The notes below the pieces were generated by a model that made no database searches, had not been told where the DNA came from, and saw only the letters and a list, made by a program, of their open reading frames with translations. From Gammaproteobacteria bacterium (GTDB lineage Bacteria > Pseudomonadota > Gammaproteobacteria > Xanthomonadales > Xanthomonadaceae), in NCBI GenBank assembly GCA_025360985.1, contig JANYBA010000394.1:1-9916 (forward strand): a stretch of 9,916 nucleotides of DNA, written 5' to 3'. Shown here piece after piece: positions 6,669 to 9,916 of this stretch. Position numbers and translations under genes: made by a program. Positions within the stretch are counted from its first letter, which is position 1, and each line of letters opens with the position of its first letter.

Positions 6669-8993
6669 ATGAAACTTTCATTGGACCTCAAATCGCTCAA
6701 GCCGAACGGCGCGATGCCCGTGGTGGCGCTGGCCTTGCTGCTGTTGGCGCTGTGGCAGGCCTGGGGCGCCTGGACGATCTTCAACGCCCGCCACTTGCAA
6801 GGCGCGACGGTCGATGCCCGCGCCCACGTGGCGGAGGACCTCAAGGCCTTGCTCGACAGCCGGCTCTCCCAGGCCAACAGCCTGTCGCGGCGCGTCGCCT
6901 TGTTGAACGCCCTGCACGACGGCGACATGGCGGTGGCCCAGGAAATCGCCCGCACCAGCCTGGCCGGTTCCGAAACGGTGGAATTCCATAGTCCGAACTT
7001 CAGCGACGCCTATGCCGACATGGTCAAGTTCGGCTTCGGCAAGCTCGGAATCCTTGAGCGCGCGAGCCTGAATCGCAAGGCCGCGATAGCGGTGGTCAAG
7101 GACGCCATGAAGCCGCGCCTGGGGCTGGCGGTGCCGATCTACGACGAAGGTCGCCTGCTGCTGTTGGTGTACGCGCGCTATCCGCTCGATCCTGTCCGTG
7201 AAGCCGCCACCGGCGCGACGCCGGAAGGCGCGTACCTGGCGATTCGCCAGGGCAGCTACGCGGTGGTCGAGTTCGGCAACAAGGAGGAATTGCAGTTCCG
7301 GGCCGAATCGGGCGCCGCGCAAATTGCCGGCACGCCGCTCCGCGTGGTGGCCGCGGCGCCGTTGCCGGAAGTCGGCGCGTTCGGCGCCGGCGGTTGGGGC
7401 GAACTGATCATCGCGGCGGTGTTCATTGCCTTGGCCGCGGCCGTGTTCTGGTGGCCGCGCCTGGCGCCGCGCCTGGGCCGCGGTGGCCCGGCCGCGGTGG
7501 GCAAGCCGGAACACATGACGATGGCGGAATTGCAGAGCGCCGGAAAGATCCTGCCGCCGACGACGGCGCCGGCGCCGGTCCGGGTGACGTCGGAAGGGCC
7601 CGCGGCCCCGTCGATCAGCCTGGATCGCAGCATCTTCCGCGCCTACGACATCCGCGGCCTGGTCGGCCAGACTCTGGACGCCAACATCGCCCGCCTGATC
7701 GGCCAGGCCGTTGGCACCCTTATGCAGGAGAAAGGCCAGCGCAGCATCGTCGTCTGCCGCGACGGCCGGCTATCGTCGCCGGCGATGGCCGGCGCGCTGA
7801 TCGAAGGCCTGCGCAAGGCCGGGCGCGAAGTGGTCGACATCGGCGAAGCGCCGACGCCGATGGCGTACTTCGCCGGTTTCCACCTGCGCACCGGCTGTTG
7901 CGTGTCGGTCACCGGCAGCCACAACCCGCCCGACTACAACGGCTTCAAGATCGTGGTCGACGGCGAGACCCTGGCCGGCGACGCGATCCAGAACCTGTAC
8001 GCGCGCATCGCCGAAAACCGCCTGCAGCGCAGCGACTCGCTCGGCCTGCTGACCCAGAAGGACCTGAAGGACGACTACATTTCGCGGATCAGCGGCGACA
8101 TCCAGATCGAGCGCAAGCTCAAGGTCGTGATCGATTGCGGCAATGGCGTCGCCGGGCGGATCGCCCCGGAATTGCTGACCGCGATCGGCGCCGACGTCGA
8201 GCCCCTGTATTGCGAAGTCGACGGGACTTTCCCGAACCACCACCCGGATCCGAGCGAGCCGGACAACCTCAAGGACCTGATCAGCGTGGTCAAACGGGTC
8301 GGCGCCGACATCGGCCTGGCGCTGGACGGCGACGGCGACCGGCTGGGCGTGGTCACCAAACAGGGCGAGATCATCTATCCCGACCGCGTGCTGATGCTGT
8401 TCGCCACCGACGTGCTCGAGCGCAATCCCGGCGCCTGCGTGATCTACGACGTCAAGTGCACCGGCCACCTGGCCACGCACATCCTGCGCCACGGCGGCAG
8501 CCCGCTGATGTGGAAGACCGGGCATTCCCTCATCAAGGCCAAGATGAAGGAAACCGAGGCCGAACTCGCCGGCGAGATGAGCGGCCATTTCTTCTTCCGG
8601 GAACGCTGGTACGGCTTCGACGACGGCCTGTACGCGGCTTGCCGCCTGCTGGAAATCCTCGCCGCGCTGCCGGACGATCCGGAAACGGCCTTTGCCGAAT
8701 TGCCCAAGGGCGTTTCCACCCCCGAACTCAAGGTGGCGGTGACCGAAGGCGAGCAGTACCGGCTGGTGGCGGAATTCGTTGCCAAGGCCAAGTTCGAGGG
8801 CGCGCGCATCGCCACCATCGATGGCCTGCGCGCCGACTGGCCGGATGGTTGGGGCCTCGTCCGCGCATCGAATACCACGCCAGTACTGGTCATGCGTTTC
8901 GACGCCAAGGATGCCGATTCGTTGGCGCGGATCCAGGCGGTATTCCGCGAGCAGTTGCTGGCGATCGCGCCGAGCCTGGCGCTACCGTTCTGA
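6669..8993 (+). CDS. algC: membrane-anchored phosphomannomutase/phosphoglucomutase (AlgC/XanA type)
   Basis: The C-terminal half (about 317-774) is a complete alpha-D-phosphohexomutase. It interconverts hexose-1- and hexose-6-phosphates, supplying GDP-mannose and UDP-glucose precursors for LPS and exopolysaccharide. It shows FRAYDIRG (323-330), the phosphoserine loop TGSHNP (415-420, Ser417), the metal loop DGDGDRLG (553-560), the sugar-binding GEMSGHFFF (635-643) and the phosphate-binding RASNTTPV (732-739). Ahead of it are a membrane helix (about 15-36), roughly 205 presumably periplasmic residues, a second helix (about 243-263) and a Pro/Ala-rich cytoplasmic linker (about 264-316). The AVPIYDEGRLLLLVYARY stretch (154-171) recalls CACHE-like sensor folds. 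Classical AlgC is about 460 residues, and comparable long forms are known to me from pseudomonads. AAGGA (6654-6658) and GAGGA (6660-6664) precede the ATG. A soluble form could start at ATG 7515 or 7521. Confidence 0.93.
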   Translation: MKLSLDLKSLKPNGAMPVVALALLLLALWQAWGAWTIFNARHLQGATVDARAHVAEDLKALLDSRLSQANSLSRRVALLNALHDGDMAVAQEIARTSLAGSETVEFHSPNFSDAYADMVKFGFGKLGILERASLNRKAAIAVVKDAMKPRLGLAVPIYDEGRLLLLVYARYPLDPVREAATGATPEGAYLAIRQGSYAVVEFGNKEELQFRAESGAAQIAGTPLRVVAAAPLPEVGAFGAGGWGELIIAAVFIALAAAVFWWPRLAPRLGRGGPAAVGKPEHMTMAELQSAGKILPPTTAPAPVRVTSEGPAAPSISLDRSIFRAYDIRGLVGQTLDANIARLIGQAVGTLMQEKGQRSIVVCRDGRLSSPAMAGALIEGLRKAGREVVDIGEAPTPMAYFAGFHLRTGCCVSVTGSHNPPDYNGFKIVVDGETLAGDAIQNLYARIAENRLQRSDSLGLLTQKDLKDDYISRISGDIQIERKLKVVIDCGNGVAGRIAPELLTAIGADVEPLYCEVDGTFPNHHPDPSEPDNLKDLISVVKRVGADIGLALDGDGDRLGVVTKQGEIIYPDRVLMLFATDVLERNPGACVIYDVKCTGHLATHILRHGGSPLMWKTGHSLIKAKMKETEAELAGEMSGHFFFRERWYGFDDGLYAACRLLEILAALPDDPETAFAELPKGVSTPELKVAVTEGEQYRLVAEFVAKAKFEGARIATIDGLRADWPDGWGLVRASNTTPVLVMRFDAKDADSLARIQAVFREQLLAIAPSLALPF

Positions 8994-9000
8994 CCTGGCG

Positions 9001-9681
9001 TCAGGGCGTGGTGGCGGCGGTTGGCGCCGGCGCGGCAGGCGCCGTGCCGACCGGCGTGGCCGCACGCAGCACGCGGTAACGCGCCAGCATGCGCTGGAAC
9101 TCGTCGGTGAGCGCCGCCAATTCCTGTTCGTGGCTGACCTGGAAGGCCTGTTGCCGGACCAGTTCCTCGTGCAGGCTGTTGAGCGTCTTGATCCGGATCG
9201 GGAACACCTTGCGGTGGTCGAGCTCGGCTTCGGACGAGACCTCGAGCAGGTCGGCCAGGTTGTTGTACAGGCTCTTGACGCTGGCATCGGTCGATCGCAG
9301 CGTCAGCTTGATCAGGTTGATCCGGGCGTTGTAGGCGCGGATCAGGTCGGCTTCGGTCTCGTAACTGGCGAGCATCACCGATTCCACCCGCGCCTGGTCG
9401 GCCACGACTTGCGCGGTCTGCGCCGCCGCGGCCTGGTCGGCGGCCAGCTTCGCGCGTTCTTCGTCGGTCAATGCGCGCGCCACCGAGCCAAGCTTGTAGC
9501 CGGTCTTGGGACTGAATTCGTCGCGGGCCTGGCTCACCGCTTCCGGCGGCAAGGCATCGTCGAAGTGGACCTTGCCGTCCTTGTCGACCCAGCGATAGAG
9601 CTTGGGTCCGGTGTCCTGCGCGAGGGCGCCGGCGGTCGTGGCGGCGGCGAGCAGGGCGAGGAACAGGATCTTGGTTTTCAT
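9001..9681 (-). CDS. secreted DUF4124 domain protein, function unknown
   Basis: The 226-residue precursor has a clear signal peptide (MKTK followed by a hydrophobic stretch 5-20, cleavage likely after ALA at 19-21). A DUF4124 module follows, KLYRWVDKDGKVHFDDALPPE (27-47), a small domain common in exported proteobacterial proteins. Residues about 70-205 are Ala/Glu/Lys/Arg/Leu-rich and look alpha-helical, possibly coiled-coil. The tail is Ala/Pro/Thr-rich and probably disordered. No catalytic motif is visible, and a periplasmic structural or envelope role is only a guess. The ATG at 9681 has AAGGA (9693-9689) 7 bases upstream. It lies 15 bases after the pyrE stop on the same strand and is probably co-transcribed with it. 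It converges with algC, the two stops being separated by 7 bases. Confidence 0.85.
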   Translation of the reverse strand: MKTKILFLALLAAATTAGALAQDTGPKLYRWVDKDGKVHFDDALPPEAVSQARDEFSPKTGYKLGSVARALTDEERAKLAADQAAAAQTAQVVADQARVESVMLASYETEADLIRAYNARINLIKLTLRSTDASVKSLYNNLADLLEVSSEAELDHRKVFPIRIKTLNSLHEELVRQQAFQVSHEQELAALTDEFQRMLARYRVLRAATPVGTAPAAPAPTAATTP

Positions 9682-9696
9682 GGCGAAGTCCTTGGT

Positions 9697-9916
9697 TCAG
9701 GTGTCGCTGCCATAGCGCGCACGATACGCCACCAGGGCGTCCTTGTGCGCTGCCACGTCCGGCCGCTCGTCGGCCAGGTCGAGCAGGTCGGACAAGCCGG
9801 CGATGGCGATCACCGGCAGGCCGAATTCGGCCGCGACTTCCTGCGCCGCCGAACGTGTGCCCGTTTGCCCGCGCTCCTGGCGGTCGAGCGCGATCACGAC
9901 GCCGCAGGGCCGGCCG
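9697..9916 (-). CDS. pyrE: orotate phosphoribosyltransferase, C-terminal part (5' end outside window)
   Basis: PyrE joins orotate to PRPP, giving OMP in de novo pyrimidine synthesis. Only about the last 72 residues are in the window, running in from the right edge without a start codon. They contain GVVIALDRQERGQ, the typical PyrE flexible-loop-following strand, then SAAQEVAAEFGLPVIAIAGL, DLLDLADERP and the C-terminal KDALVAYRARYG, matching the E. coli-type C-terminus segment by segment. A GTG within the segment (9897) is an internal Val codon, not the start. The stop at 9699-9697 is 15 bases ahead of the DUF4124 gene. Proximity of pyrE to dut and coaBC is a known gammaproteobacterial arrangement, here with the algC and DUF4124 genes between them. 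Confidence 0.93.
   Translation of the reverse strand, partial: GRPCGVVIALDRQERGQTGTRSAAQEVAAEFGLPVIAIAGLSDLLDLADERPDVAAHKDALVAYRARYGSDT

Noticed and set aside
9023..9043. GGCGCC-9-GGCGCC hairpin just past the algC stop as a terminator
   Set aside because: There is no T-run on either strand, and the stem lies in the Ala/Pro codons of the DUF4124 tail, where such repeats arise from codon bias.
7394..9079. A 561-codon plus-strand frame overlapping algC
   Set aside because: It is a shifted reading of the mutase domain, rich in Arg and Pro and without motifs. The real frame carries all active-site loops.

Overview
The window is GC-rich DNA from a gammaproteobacterium, most likely of the Xanthomonadales/Lysobacterales (Xanthomonas, Lysobacter or Rhodanobacter relatives). 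The grounds are the pyrE / algC-type phosphomannomutase / dut / coaC-coaB / radC neighbourhood, the argS-SPOR pair and the very high G+C third codon positions. This is a judgement from gene order and protein motifs, not from a search. The density is typical of a chromosome: no gene-free stretch reaches 100 bases, and I saw no tRNA, rRNA, CRISPR array, insertion sequence or prophage gene.

Left block (about 1-4880, all on the minus strand, so it reads right to left): radC (JAMM-fold RadC/UPF0758) is followed by an HD-type phosphohydrolase-like gene. Then comes a tight cluster of argS (arginyl-tRNA synthetase), a membrane-anchored SPOR-domain protein and a GAF-GGDEF protein cut by the left edge. 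argS and the SPOR gene overlap by one base, and the GAF-GGDEF gene starts three bases after the SPOR stop. Between radC and the HD gene lie two exact 19-bp direct repeats, 42 bp apart, next to a TATACT -10-like box.

Central block (4977-8993, plus strand): coaC, coaB, dut and a long algC-type phosphomannomutase/phosphoglucomutase form one apparent operon. The first three are linked by 4-base ATGA stop/start overlaps and algC follows after 17 bases. Coenzyme A synthesis is usually encoded by one fused coaBC gene in this group, but here the two catalytic halves are separate ORFs. The mutase has an extra N-terminal half of about 310 residues with two membrane segments around a putative periplasmic sensor-like domain.

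Right block (9001-9916, minus strand): the C-terminal end of pyrE (orotate phosphoribosyltransferase) runs into a gene for a secreted DUF4124 protein. That gene meets algC tail to tail with only 7 bases between the stops.

Together the genes serve housekeeping (pyrimidine and dUTP metabolism, CoA synthesis, aminoacylation, sugar-phosphate supply for surface polysaccharides), with a cell-envelope and c-di-GMP element attached to argS. I found no clear new multi-gene system. The items most worth a second look are the split coaBC, the paired 19-bp repeats, the membrane-tethered mutase and the GAF-GGDEF gene coupled to the SPOR gene.
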